From Ichthyophis bannanicus (Eukaryota; Chordata; Amphibia; Gymnophiona; Ichthyophiidae): 64,000 nt of DNA. The stretch spans positions 14,174,305 through 14,238,304 of the forward strand of contig CM066048.1 of assembly GCA_033557465.1 (NCBI GenBank), in the 5' to 3' direction. The translations under genes and the position numbers were made by a program. A model generated the notes under the pieces. It made no database searches, was not told where the DNA came from, and was given only the letters and a program-made list of their open reading frames with translations. This document shows positions 10,205 to 20,929 of this stretch, piece after piece (within the stretch, counting starts at the first letter, position 1; each line of letters opens with the position of its first letter).

Positions 10205-10564
10205 ATGTATTTTTCCAGTCCCCTTTTTCCTTTCAGATTTTTGTCATGCGGGTTTTTTCCCTGTGTGCCTCCCTGGTCGGCCAGGATATTGAAGTCCTTT
10301 GACTTGGTGGAAGCCATCTTCCCCAATATGTCAAAGCCAGTCTGTGTCTTTAGGAAATGCACCCGGTGTGCCTGCAACATTTCGGTGACAGACCACCATA
10401 ATTGGTACATACAGTGCCTCAGGCCCGTCCATGAGCTCTCCACCTGCACATTGTATTTGCAGATGACCTGTAAGGGTCTCAAGAACTGGGAGAAACAAGA
10501 AGAGTTTTTATTCAAGTCATCAAAGTCGGCAGCATCGGGAGGCATGGTGCTGGAGCTTTCTTGA
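10205..10564 (+). pseudogene. DIRS gag N-terminal fragment
   Basis: This 119-residue frame contains CTRCACNISVTDHHNWYIQC, then CLRPVHELSTC and a later MTCKGLK. The pattern C-x2-C…TDxH…C-x2-C…H…C resembles the Cys/His-rich start of vertebrate DIRS gag-like proteins. The rest of gag is missing or degenerate up to about 10900. The function (RNA or nucleoprotein binding) is inferred from the family. Confidence 0.55.
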
Positions 10565-10899
10565 AGCCGAGGGTCTGGGATAGCTTGGATCAGAGACTGT
10601 CTTTCAAAGAGACAGGCCTCCTGAAGGATCGGCTCTCTGTCTCATCGATGTTGAAGGGCAATGCCAAGAGCTGGGAGAAACACCAGGGCATCAGCATCAA
10701 AACCCCCCTCAACACGACTCTGAGGGTTGGGGGTGGCCTCTCAAGCTGACCTAGCAGGAGGAGTTGCCACTCAAAGCCCTGTAGGGCTTTCGGAGATCTT
10801 CCAATGTGGTTACTATCGAGGAGTCCCCAACAAGGGAACCAGCATCGGAGACCAAGGAAGCTGCCCCGGCTCCGGCCACCTCAGAGATGACACTCCTGG

Positions 10900-12253
10900 C
10901 TGAGTGCATTGCAGACCCGGGTCTTCACAAAATCCTGGTGGTCATTGTCACCTTCCTCTGGACCCTGGGAGTCTTCATCGTCCCCTACCTAGATGACTGG
11001 CTCATAAAGGGCAGGATGCAGGATGAGGTTGGGAATCGGTAAAGTTCACCATTCAGGTGTCGGAGCCTCTGGACTTCGTGATCAGTTACGCAAAATCTCA
11101 CCATCAGCCCTCTCTGTGACTGAAGTTCATCGGGACTCTCCTTGATGCCACCCTGTCTCGAGTCACCTTGCCCACGGATGAAGCCCAATGACTGGTCACG
11201 ATAGCCCACAGTGTCCAGGACGGCCCTTACACTACGGCGCGTAAGATGCTTTGCTTACTAAGCCACATGGCCTCCGCGCTTCTTGTCACTCCCTTTGCCC
11301 ACTTGCGAATGCATGAAGTACAGTGGACCATGTGCACCCAATGGCATCAGGTCACCAGCCGCCTCGAGGACAGGGTGGGGATCACTCCGCCACTCAAAAG
11401 CTCTCTCACCTGGTGGCTGCATCTTCACAGTTTACTTGGGGTTTTGCCCTTCCAGCCGCTGCCACACCAATGCACACTGACAATGGATGCCTTCAAGCTG
11501 GACTTGGAAGCTTATCTTGATGAACTGCACACACAGGACCTCTGGATGATGCAGGAGAGCCTACACAAGATAAACTTCCTGGAGCTATGTGCCATCTCAA
11601 ATGCACTTCGGGTGTTCCAGACACAATTGGCCAGCCAAATAGTCCTCATCCAGACAGACAACCAAGTGGCGATATTCTACATCAACAAGCAGGGTGGAAA
11701 TGGCTCGTACCTGTGCTGGGAAGCTGTACACCTCTAGAAGTTTGCCATATCTATGATCTTCAGAGCCATATAGCTGCATGGTGAGCTCAATGTCCCGGTG
11801 GACCGCCTCACCAGAGTTCTTCAACCACATGAGTGAGCCCCCAAAAGGGTGGTCGCCAGCCACATTTTCCATATGTGGGGAAACCCATGCATTGACCTCT
11901 TTGTGACTCCAGACAATGCCCAGGTGGCACTATACTGCTTCAGGATTCCGAGCCACCATCGGATAGCCTCTGACACCTTCCTGCTGGACTGGAGCGAGGG
12001 CCTACTCTATGTGTTTCTGCTAAATCCACTCATGACCAAAACCCTGTTCAAGCTTCAGGTGAACAGGGATTCAGTCATACTCATTGCACTGCACTGTCCA
12101 CGCCAGCCAAGATTTCCCCTCCTACTCATGCTCTCACAGTGTCAATCTTTCAGAATGGGCTGTGCCCTGGATCTTGTCTCCCAGGACAGCGGGACCCTTC
12201 TTCATCCCAACGTCCGCTCCCTGGCCCTAACAGCGTGGATGCCGAGTGGGTAG
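10900..12253 (+). pseudogene. DIRS reverse transcriptase / RNase H remnant
   Basis: The frame at 10806-11042 ends in GVFIVPYLDDWLIKGRMQDE, the RT active-site block with its catalytic Asp pair. Frame 11246-11737 carries the RNase H core: LTMDAFKLDLEAY (first Asp), NFLELCAISNALRVFQ (Glu) and LIQTDNQVAIFYINKQGG (third Asp). Frame 11849-12253 carries the domain downstream of RNase H (GNPCIDLFVT, EGLLYVFLLNPL). The RT fingers are deleted upstream. Confidence 0.8.
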
Positions 12254-13290
12254 TCCTTGCAAAGCTTCATCTTCCTGCGGATGTGGAGAATGTGCTTCTT
12301 GCTTCTCGGAAGGACTCCACACACCAAGTCTATGCCTTCAAGTGGTGTAGATTTTCTGTCTTGTGCGTGGACAAAGGGCTAGATCCTTTCTCTTGCATGA
12401 TGGAATTTTTGCTGACGTATCTCCTCCACCTTTCTGACACAGGTCTCAAATCAAACTCTGTTCGAGTTCACTTGAGTGCAGTTTCTGCGTTCCGCTGTGG
12501 CTACGATGGTAAACCCATCTCTGTGTATCCTCTCGTAGGCCGGTTTATGAGAGGCCTACTGCTTTCAAGACACCCAGTCAAGCCCTCGCCTGTAGCATGG
12601 GATCTCAATGTTGTGCTGGGGCAGCTTCTCTCTGCCCCCTTCGAGCCGTTGAATTCTTGCTCACTCAAGTTCCTTACTTGGAAGGTGGTGTTTTTAGTAG
12701 CAGTCACCTCGGCCTTCCAGGTTAGTGAACTATAGGCTCTGGTGGCACATCTGCCTTTCATCAGATTCCATCATAATAGGGTGGTCCTGCAGACACACCC
12801 TAGGTTCCTTCCTAAAGTGGTTTCATCCTTCTACCTTAACCAGTTGGTGGTGCTGCCCACCTTTTTTCCTAGACCTCACTCCAGTAGGGCTGAGGCCATG
12901 CTGCACATATTGGATTGTAAGAGAGCCTTGGCTTTCTACTTGGAAAGGACAAAAGCCCATCGGCATTCTATCCAGCTCTTTGTCTCTCTCAACCCCAATA
13001 GGCTGGGCGTGGCTGTTTCCAAATGGACCCTGTCAGTTTGGGTCGCTGACTGCATCTCCTTTGCCTATATTCAGGCTGGTCTGTTCCTGGAATGTCATGT
13101 CACGGCTCATAATGTCCAAGCTATGGTTGTTTCTGGGGCAAATTTGCACTTGATCTCCATCGTGGAGATCTGTAGGGCTGCTATGTGGTCTTCAGTCCAC
13201 ACCTTCACAGACCATTATTGTCTGGATGAAGACTCCTGGCGTGACAGCAACTTTGGCCAAGCCATACTCCTGCAGCTGTTTGTGACTTAG
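12254..13290 (+). pseudogene. DIRS tyrosine recombinase remnant
   Basis: Frames 12139-12735 and 12742-13290 are separated by one stop codon near 12733 and together cover the integrase-like recombinase. DVENVLLASRKDSTHQVYAF starts the SAM-like DNA-binding domain. KVVFLVAVTSAFQVSELQA-like text aligns to the first catalytic Arg region, where the Arg is not retained. TAHNVQAMVVS is the HxxR box with Arg changed to Gln. FTDHYCLDED holds the catalytic Tyr. Two of the key residues are lost, so it is inactive. Confidence 0.8.
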
Positions 13291-13310
13291 ATTCAACTCC
13301 TTCCCACTAG

Positions 13311-14110
13311 CCCTTCTGTCCATCCAGGCTAGCTTAGAATCGTGCAGATGTTGATGCCTGCAAGGACATTGACTTGACAGACCCTAACAGAGATTGCTTG
13401 TGTTGTTGTTTTTTCTAAATTGATATTTATAAGTCAACATACACATACACCGTGCCCCAACATGTATTCAATACAAAATAGTCAACATTTTACATAGGTT
13501 GTTTTACCCCCCCCCCTCCCTCAGCTTCCACCCCTATACCCTAACCCCCCACCCATAGTGGTGATCCAAATGTTCAGTTATCTCTGACAGTACTTTACCT
13601 CCTACTGCTGCATAGTCTGATGACTATATCTCTCACACTGTACCCCTCCCATGTTCAGTGACAGAACCCCACTGTGGTTTCATGCAATCTCACAAGATTA
13701 GGATTTCATTACGCTCGTGGGGTGTCAGTGTGGCAATAAAGCTGCCCCATGTCCCTAAAAAGCAATCTCATTTTTCAGGGGCTCCTCTAGCAATCAATGG
13801 GAGAATCAATTGGTGGAAACAGTTGCGCCATTCTCAGAAGGTAGGCGCTCTAATTTCTCTTCATTGCTGGAGAATGGGTTGCTTCCCTACTAGGCAGGCC
13901 TTGCACACCAGTGTTCTATTCCTCTGACCCTTTGAGTGTAAGGTTGCCAAATGGTCAAATATCACAAGAGGCTCTGTCCACACAACTTAATGGTAAATTA
14001 TCTGGCTAATATATTTGTGGCTGCATTGCCAATACCAATGTATCATCACGCAAAACACCACATGTGACCCAATCCTGCCAATGGCGCTGAACACCAGAGG
14101 CAACTGTCCA
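13311..14110. other. Unassigned, repeat-like sequence
   Basis: This stretch contains a C-rich run (about 13507-13550) and several short frames that match nothing I recognise. It may be the 3' UTR of another LINE on the minus strand, but I cannot support a family. Confidence 0.4.
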
Positions 14111-14435
14111 GGGGCGGCTCTATAATGAGGCAGAGTGAGGCGATCACCTCAGGCGGCAAAAATTTTGGGGTGGCAACAAATGCCCCAAAACAGCCACCTC
14201 ACTCCGCCTTTAAACTTTAAAAAAAAAGGTAGAAAGTTGCTGCCACTGACTGCTCAGCAGCAGCAGATTCAACCCCCGCCACCGCCCCCTCACCTCCACA
14301 GGAGGCCTTGCACTTGCCTAATGGTTGGCGGCCTCAGCTCTCCAAAGCTGCAAGAAAGAACTGCCTTTCCTTTCTTTCCTGCGGCTCAGTTAAAGTTGAG
14401 CCCAGCGGCGCCATCCTGGCTGTCATTTGGCCTTT
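14111..14435 (+). mobile_element. hAT-type left end (same family as the element at 20.4-23.4 kb)
   Basis: The segment starts CAGGGGCGGCTCTATAATGA and runs on with GTGAGG, CCTCAGGCGGCAA and TTTTGGGGTGGCAA. It is nearly parallel to 20412-20520, including the downstream 'GCAGCAGCAG…CTGCGGCTC' palindromic-arm sequence. It stops at a CR1 fragment at about 14440. No right end is seen. Confidence 0.7.
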
Positions 14436-14439
14436 CTTC

Positions 14440-15545
14440 CACCTTTCTTAAAGCATGGAATACGAGTCATCTGGTCTGGGCTTCCAAGATAGTATTTTAA
14501 AATAATGCCCAGGACTGTTGTAAATTCTTAACTTTTGCAGTTGCTCCTTTTATTTTTTTCTTAACCATTTTCTTTATTTTATCATAGTCTCCTTTTTGAA
14601 AGTTAAAATGCTGGTGCAGTAGATTTCCTTGTTATCCTCCCTCTATTTATTAAATCAAATGTAATCATATTATGATTGCTATTGCCAAACACTGTTACCT
14701 CTCACACTAGATCCTTCATTCCACTATGGACTAGGTCTAAATTAGCTTCCCTTATTTTCAGTTCCTGAACCAGCTTCTCCATGAGGCAGTGATTTATTTC
14801 ATCTAGAAACTTTATCTCCCCAGCATGGCCTGATGTAATACTGACCCAGTCAATATTGGGTAATTGAAATCTCCCATTATTACTGTGCTGTAAACTTTGC
14901 TATCTTCGCTGATTTCTATTGGCATTTTATCATCTGTCTGATTATTCTGGCCGGCCGAATGGTAGTACACCCCCACTGCAATTCCCTTCCCCTTTTTACA
15001 TGGAATTTCTATCCATAGAGATTTGACAATATATTTTGTTTACTGCAAAACCTTTATCCTGTTGGACTCAATTACCTCTTTAATATATAGAGCCACCCCT
15101 CCACCAATGTGATCTACCCTATCATAGCAATATAGTTTGTAGCCTGGTATCACAGTGTCTCATTGGTTATCCTCCTTCCACCAGTTCTCTGAGATGCCAA
15201 TTATAGATAACCTTTCATTCAGTGCTATATTTTCTAACCCTCCCATCTGATTTTTTTAGACTTCTTGAATTTGTATACAAGCATTTCAGAGGTTGTTCTT
15301 TGTTCATATTAACAGTTTGGCTATCGGATGACAGGGATAATTTGGAATCTTTCAACTCAGTCTGGTTTTTACTTTAAGGCATTTGGGTTACTTTTTCCTT
15401 TTATTGAAACCTCTCTATCGAGATGCCCTGACTTCCCTGTTTTGCTAGAATCCTTCAAGGATACATCCTTCCGAACCACGCAATCTTGGGCAACTGTCAG
15501 CTTCCCCCCATTATCTAGTATTAAAAGCCAGGATCCAAAGCAGCC
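14440..15545 (-). mobile_element. CR1-type LINE endonuclease-region fragment
   Basis: On the minus strand the sequence parallels the CR1 endonuclease region at 49720-50200 (GGCTTCCAAGATAGTATTTT, GATCACTATTGCC-like and CTCCCATTATTACTG phrases) and continues further 5' to about 15545. That makes it the only place in the window with the upstream half of the CR1 endonuclease. Multiple stops make it a pseudogene. Confidence 0.75.
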
Positions 15546-15639
15546 TGTTGCCCCCCCCCCCCTCTCTTGTTCACTATTTATGTGTAACTTACCACACTCT
15601 AGTCCCCAGTTTTCTGATATTCTTTGTCGTGATTAGATC

Positions 15640-15890
15640 CTAAGCTCTGATGAATAGGGACTGAGTCCTACATCTATATGCACAGCAACAGCCTTGTACT
15701 CAAGAGATGAGGGTTTGATTCCCACTGGCACTCCTTGTGACCTTGGGCAAGTCACTTTACCCTCCATTGCCTCGGAAGAAAAGGCCTGGCCGTCTACTTC
15801 TGGTCTACCTTGCCAAGAAAACACAGAGGCTGCTGTGTCGCCAGGAGTCAGCATTGACTTGACAACACTTAAAAAAAAGCCCTAGAAAAA
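15640..15890 (+). mobile_element. tRNA/CORE-type SINE, with an L2-like tail fragment just upstream
   Basis: A tail-like GATCCTAAGCTCTGATGAAT with GGGACTGAG precedes a SINE body. The body holds GATGAGGGTTTGATTCCCAC (B-box), CTTGTGACCTTGGGCAAGTC, CATTGCCTCGGAAGAAAAGG and CAGGAGTCAGCATTGACTTG. The same body occurs inverted at 44005-44200 and direct at 46140-46310. Confidence 0.75.
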
Positions 15891-16419
15891 TGAAAGGAAT
15901 TATAGAGCAAAAGTACTGGAAGCCAGCATCACCTCTGTCCAAATGAGTAGGTTCATATTGTCAACAAAATCTATAATGCTTTACAAGTGAACTTTATACA
16001 TATATTTATTCAGTCTGTAGAGAGCCATCCCCAAAGATTATGTGGGACTGTCTGAAGGAAGAGTGAGTCTCTGTCAGGAAGAGCTTAGTTAGGGACACAT
16101 TTTCACTGGTGTGCCTAACTGCAATGACCACTGTGCTTACTTGAACTTTAGTACATGATAAAAAAAATCAGCAAAAACGTTTTAGCGCTAATTGCATTTT
16201 ACTATTGTGATAAATGTTTACTATTCTTCCAGTCTAATAAGCCCATGAAATGCATAGCATACAATAGTCAAAATGTCTGTGCATAACAGAAGTAAAGTCA
16301 AAAAAGTATGTTAGAATGGAAGTAAAGTTAATTTCAGTAGTTAATGGTAAAAATCTAGTTCAACTCAATCTCTACTCTTTAATTGAAAAAAAAAATGGAG
16401 GCTCTCTCATTCAATTTCA
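15891..16419. other. AT-rich unassigned sequence
   Basis: No gene or repeat signature is visible. Confidence 0.4.
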
Positions 16420-16935
16420 AGTGATCCATGACCCAAGAGACCTGTGCAGCCCCGGACTCTCTCTCTCTTCTCTGATTACTCTCCGTGCATCTGTCAGGTC
16501 ACTCCATTCTCGCCTTCACTTCCCTTCCCCGACAGTAATAAAACATGAATCACCCTGGAAAGCAGTCTGTTCAGCTGCTACATCACCTTTGTGGAATACC
16601 TTGCCTGCACCATTGCACACCAAATTGAATTTTAAGGCTTTTAAGAAGTTGCTCAAAACAGATCTCTTTGAATCTGCTTTTCACCTTTAATCGCCCTCTT
16701 AACCACCTAATGTTTGGTGCCGGATTTAGCAGCAGTTGGTCTTGATACCGCTTGTGTGTGTTGGTGTATTTGCATGTTTCCTTGGATGCTTCCAATCTTA
16801 TCTTCTACGGTCACTATCCTGTCTTGCACATGGAGTTCTTTTCACTCTTCATTTGATTTTTTAGCTACTGTAAACCGCATAGATTGCTTGCATTGTTGCG
16901 GTATATCAAATAAAATTAACCATAATCATAACCAT
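16420..16935 (+). mobile_element. L2-type LINE 3' end (divergent subfamily)
   Basis: A 124-residue frame ending at 16690 contains SAATSPLWNTLPAPLHTKLN and FKKLLKTDLFESAF, the C-terminal RT phrase of the L2-like group. The 3' UTR ends GTAAACCGCATAGATTG and TTGCGGTATATCAAATAAAA. Confidence 0.75.
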
Positions 16936-17740
16936 TTGGGTAAAAGATAAGCCAGTTTTTGCAGAACCTATCTTTACCCCTTAGAAGCTAAACGGGCAGC
17001 AGTTAATATCGCCGCTACCCCATTAGACTCTGTGGTTTCCAGGCATATGCAGCGACCCTGGATACTCAATGTCGGGGCCGCATATGACCCCAGCATTGAA
17101 TATCCAGGATTAGAGGAAAGCGGCAACTGCTGGTGCTCTATTTGCTTCTAGCCATCCCAACTCAGTATCGTGCCCTTTGCTATTTCCCTTGTGTAAGCTT
17201 GAATTTGTCTCCCCCACACCCCAATTTTTTATTCTAATAATGATCTTTCTATCCTATATATTAGGTACTAGATTGACTAGAGGCCGCCTGCTTTACGGCC
17301 CCATCTTTGTAGATGATATTTATTAAAGATTATTTCCGTCTCTCTGCCAAGTAACTCATTCATTTGTTTCTTTGACTTTGCTACCCTAGTTTTAGCCACA
17401 TTCTTTAAGATAACACGTGCGGCTGAAGACACAGTATCACTGCAGCTCATGTGTAAGATGTTTCAGTTCTCTTTCCTGTTTACTTTTGTATTCTTTCCAA
17501 CCGAGCGGTAGTTGGAAATAATTATATAAAAGGAGTTGAGAATGTTTGTCTGCCTGGAGGCAAAATAACTCTTCAAACATATAATGGAACGGGATGAGAC
17601 TCGGTATGTGGGAAAATCTTGTAAAAAGACACCCACCACCCTGCAATCTACCCCCATCATCATAACTGGATAAAAATGTTGATTGTAAGCCTTCCGGACA
17701 CAGGAATAAGGTACAAACTAATTAATAATAAATAAATAAA
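16936..17740. other. Unassigned sequence with an A-rich end
   Basis: This includes an 'ATTGAATATCCAGG' type repeat phrase (about 17090-17110) also seen near 40500 and 44300, and ends in AATAATAAATAAATAAA directly before the next LINE. No coding region is recognised. Confidence 0.4.
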
Positions 17741-20050
17741 GATCACTTACTCTGAGACTAATACCAAACCATGGTTCAACAATACACTAAAGCAAATGAA
17801 ACGGAACCTGAGAAAACTAGAACACAACTGGCGCAAATCTAAATTGACAATACACAAAGAAATATACAATAACCACCTCAATAAATACAAAGAAACCTTG
17901 GACAGCACAAAAAAAGAATATTATGCTAAAATACTATCAAAATCATATAACAGGCCAAGAGAGTTATTCACCATTGTCAGAAATCTAACCAACCCTCAAA
18001 CCTCCGACAGCGAAATTACAGACATCTCAGTTCAAACCTTAGCCCACCATTATCAAAACAAAGCAAAAATGCCGTCAATGTCTATAGACATTACCAACTT
18101 ATCACACCAGCCACAAGATGAATGGTCTGAGTTCCATCCCATAACTAAAGAGACACTAAAAAACATTATCACCAGTCTCGACACCACAACTTCATATCTA
18201 GATCCATGTCCAGTAACATGGATAAAAAATACCCTACCAATTTTATTACCCTACATTCTCTCAATAGTGAACCTCTCACTAACCCAAGGCTACCTCCCAC
18301 CATCACTCAAACACGCACAAATACGGCCAATCCTCAAGAACAGCAAACTTGATAAAACTTTACCTGCCTCATATAGACCCATTTCAAGCATACCATTCTT
18401 GGCTAAAATAATTGAAAAAGTGGTTCAATTACAGACACAGGACTTTCTAGACTCATCTTACCCTCTTGATGAGCAACAGTATGGCTTTCGGCCACGCCAT
18501 GGAGTTGAAACACTCCTCACAGTTTTAATAGATACGCTCCTAAGAGGAATTGACAATAATAAACAGGCCTTCATTCTACTTTTCATTGATATATCAGCTG
18601 CGTTTGACAGCGTACACCACACAATAATGCTCAATAGCTTGAGACAAATAGGCTTAAACTCTACAGTACATAAATGGTTCTCATCCTACCTAAATAATAG
18701 AACGCAAAATGTAAGAATTGGAAATCAAAACTCAACCACATATAAACAAGAAATTGGATTACCACAAGGTTCAGCGCTATCAGCCCTGCTTTTTAATATC
18801 TACATAAAACCAGTCTGCAACATTTTCAAAAAATTTGGAGTAAAATATCATCTATACGCAGACGATATTATGATGTATATTCCATTCACGATACCCAACC
18901 TACCGCTACAACTCCTATCGGACTGTTATAATGAAATTACTACTTGGCTAAAAGCACAAAACCTCCACATAAACCACACTAAAACTGAAGTTCTAATCGT
19001 GACCAAGAACAAATCCTATATCCCCCCAACACACATAAGACTTCAAAACCAAGAAATTAAAATAAAAAACAAAATAAGATATCTAGGCGTAATTCTAGAC
19101 ATACACCTTACGATGGAAACACACATTAGCAATACCATAAAGAAAATTTATTTCAAACTCAAAACCCTCAAACAACTTCGTCCGCTAGTATTTACACAAG
19201 ACTTTATCAACATAATCCAGGCCACCATAACTCCACATTTTGACTTTGCCAATCTAATTCTAATAGGCATATCAAAACAAAACATCAAACGATTGCAATT
19301 AGCGCAAAACGCAGCGGCCAGAATCATATTGAAAATTAACTCACTCCAACACATATCACCAATACTAGCCTCCCTCCATTGGCTACCAATTCAAAGCAGA
19401 ATAATCTACAAAACAATAATAACTTCATTCAAGGCCCCGACTATGCTATGCAACTTAATACACAAAGAACCATCTAAGTCCACACACAGAAAAGGACAAC
19501 TGAACAGATTAAAGATCCCGAAAGATTATACAAGAGCCCATAAATCAACAAATAACAGAGCCTTTTCCCACATAGCCCCAACGATCTGGAATTCCCTCCC
19601 AGAGGAGCTACGAACACTAACGGAGATCATGGAACTCCGCAAAAAATTAAAAACTTATTTGTTCACCAAACACTATAACATAGATAACTCACAACCTGCT
19701 TTAGACAAAGGTTAAACAGGTATCTATCTGCATCAAGCAAAAACCCTAATCCACACAATTGACACACAATCATGATGACTTCACAGCTTATGTCCTTTCA
19801 CTTCCATGTATATAAATACATATATAAAACTGTATATAGTTTATTCTGTTCTGTATTATCCCACATTGTTTAGACTGTATATTCTATATATAATATGATG
19901 TTCCTTGTAAATATGTTCTGTTATAATATGACGTTCCCTGTAAAACAAACTTGCTTTGTTAACTATTGTTCACTGTAAACCGCAACTGAACTTTGGAAGA
20001 TGCGGTATATAAATGTGTATAAAATAAATAAATAAATAAATAAATAAATA
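17741..20050 (+). mobile_element. L2-type LINE, 5'-truncated but with an intact RT region
   Basis: The element starts abruptly at GATCAC (17741) in the linker before the reverse transcriptase. It carries an uninterrupted frame to 19715, a 3' UTR and the family tail (GTAAACCGCAACTGAACTTT, ATGCGGTATATAAATG and about seven AAAT units to 20050). The endonuclease is absent. The open frame suggests a recent insertion. Confidence 0.85.
17742..19715 (+). CDS. L2-type LINE reverse transcriptase (ORF2, endonuclease missing)
   Basis: The frame is open from the truncation point, and the first in-frame ATG at 17796 would give 639 residues. A basic linker (HNWRKSKLTIHKEIYNNHLN) precedes the RT: PASYRPISSIPFLAKIIEKV, GFRPRHGVETLL, FIDISAAFDSVHH (first catalytic Asp), LPQGSALSALLFNIYI and YADDIMMYIPF (catalytic Asp pair, about residue 354 from 17796). 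The C-terminus has HISPILASLHWLPIQSRIIY and TIWNSLPEELR. Such proteins reverse-transcribe their RNA at a nicked target. With no endonuclease this copy could not insert by itself. ATG 17796 is only the first available start, not a native one. Confidence 0.85.
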   Translation: MTYSETNTKPWFNNTLKQMKRNLRKLEHNWRKSKLTIHKEIYNNHLNKYKETLDSTKKEYYAKILSKSYNRPRELFTIVRNLTNPQTSDSEITDISVQTLAHHYQNKAKMPSMSIDITNLSHQPQDEWSEFHPITKETLKNIITSLDTTTSYLDPCPVTWIKNTLPILLPYILSIVNLSLTQGYLPPSLKHAQIRPILKNSKLDKTLPASYRPISSIPFLAKIIEKVVQLQTQDFLDSSYPLDEQQYGFRPRHGVETLLTVLIDTLLRGIDNNKQAFILLFIDISAAFDSVHHTIMLNSLRQIGLNSTVHKWFSSYLNNRTQNVRIGNQNSTTYKQEIGLPQGSALSALLFNIYIKPVCNIFKKFGVKYHLYADDIMMYIPFTIPNLPLQLLSDCYNEITTWLKAQNLHINHTKTEVLIVTKNKSYIPPTHIRLQNQEIKIKNKIRYLGVILDIHLTMETHISNTIKKIYFKLKTLKQLRPLVFTQDFINIIQATITPHFDFANLILIGISKQNIKRLQLAQNAAARIILKINSLQHISPILASLHWLPIQSRIIYKTIITSFKAPTMLCNLIHKEPSKSTHRKGQLNRLKIPKDYTRAHKSTNNRAFSHIAPTIWNSLPEELRTLTEIMELRKKLKTYLFTKHYNIDNSQPALDKG

Positions 20051-20249
20051 CCCCCCAAACTTACATCCTCCATAAATGCCCCACAACTCTGTTACCCCAC
20101 CATAGAGGATGTTGCCATGTGGCAGGATGGGAGTGACCACACGTGACCAGACCAACCAATCAGAGGAGGGGAGGGCGGAGCCAATGGTAGGTCACTGTTT
20201 TCTGGCTCTTTTTAAAGGCAGTTTGAGCTGGAATTTATGAGATCATCTG
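20051..20249. other. Unassigned sequence
   Basis: Short unique-looking spacer between the LINE tail and a SINE. No gene seen. Confidence 0.4.
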
Positions 20250-20411
20250 TCAACACTGGTTAGAGTCAGTGGACTGAGAATCAGGGAAGCTCAGTTTGAC
20301 TCTCACTGCTGCTCCTTGTAAGCCACTTAACCCTCCATTGCCTCAGGTACAAACTTAGATTGTGAGCCCTCTGGGGAAAGGAAAATACCTGTTGTACCTG
20401 AATGGAACTCG
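20250..20411 (+). mobile_element. CORE-type SINE, 5' portion (split by a hAT element)
   Basis: A degenerate tRNA-like head (GTTAGAGTCAGTGGACTGAG) is followed by CTCCTTGTAAGCCACTTAAC, CTCCATTGCCTCAGGTACAA and TTGTGAGCCCTCTGGGGA. It is cut at 20411 by the hAT. Its continuation (CACCATGGGCTTCTCCTGAA, AAGGCGGGAGCTAAAGCC) resumes at 23442-23490. Confidence 0.75.
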
Positions 20412-20599
20412 CAGGGGTGGCTCTATAATGAGGCCGAGTGAGGTGGTGGCCTCAGGCGGCAACATTTTGGGGGTGGCAAAAATTGCCCCCCAAAAGACTG
20501 CCTCACTCGGCCTTCAAAAAAAGCAACAACAACAAATGATCGCCGGAGCCGCCGCAGCAGCATGAAGTGCCCCGCAGACCCCACCTGGGTCCTCTCTTC

Positions 20600-20790
20600 A
20601 GCACCAGCTGCTTTTCAGAGCTGCGAAAGGAGAGTTTCCCTTTCTCGCAGCTCTGTTAGTTAAGCCCGCTGGCGCTGATGGGAAACAGGAAATGCCTGTT
20701 TCCCATCAGCGCTGGCAGGCTTAACTAACAGAGCCGTGAGAAAGGAAAACTCTCCCTTCACGGCTCTGAAAAGCTGAGCCACGTGCTGAA
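20600..20790. repeat. Long near-perfect palindrome inside the hAT element
   Basis: Two arms of about 90 bp or more meet at GGAAACAGG-AAATG-CCTGTTTCC (about 20681-20706). Matching blocks are GTTAGTTAAGCCCGCTGGCG against CGCTGGCAGGCTTAACTAAC and CTTTTCAGAGC against GCTCTGAAAAG. Weaker symmetry continues outwards to CAGCAGCATGAAGTGCCCC at 20556 and GGGGCACTTCATGCTGCTG at 20822. It could extrude a hairpin. Confidence 0.85.
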
Positions 20791-20929
20791 GGAGGACTCT
20801 GCTGGGGAGGCAGGTGGTCACGGGGCACTTCATGCTGCTGCTGCTGCTGCTGCTACGGCGGCAGCACCTCTAATCTTTTTCTTTTCTTTCTTTCTTAAAT
20901 TTCACTTTGAAGGTCAGGCTGGACTGGGC

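Larger units (their letters stand above)
10040..13310 (+). mobile_element. Old DIRS-type retrotransposon, internally deleted
   Basis: In order, this holds a gag N-terminal zinc-finger region (about 10200-10560), a jump directly to the RT active-site region (YLDDWL at about 10985), RNase H (about 11480-11700), the post-RNase H domain (11849-12253) and a tyrosine recombinase (12254-13290). All are in the plus direction and broken by stops and frameshifts. Most of gag and the first half of RT are missing. Clear terminal repeats were not found. It is far more decayed than the two full-length DIRS copies. Confidence 0.8.
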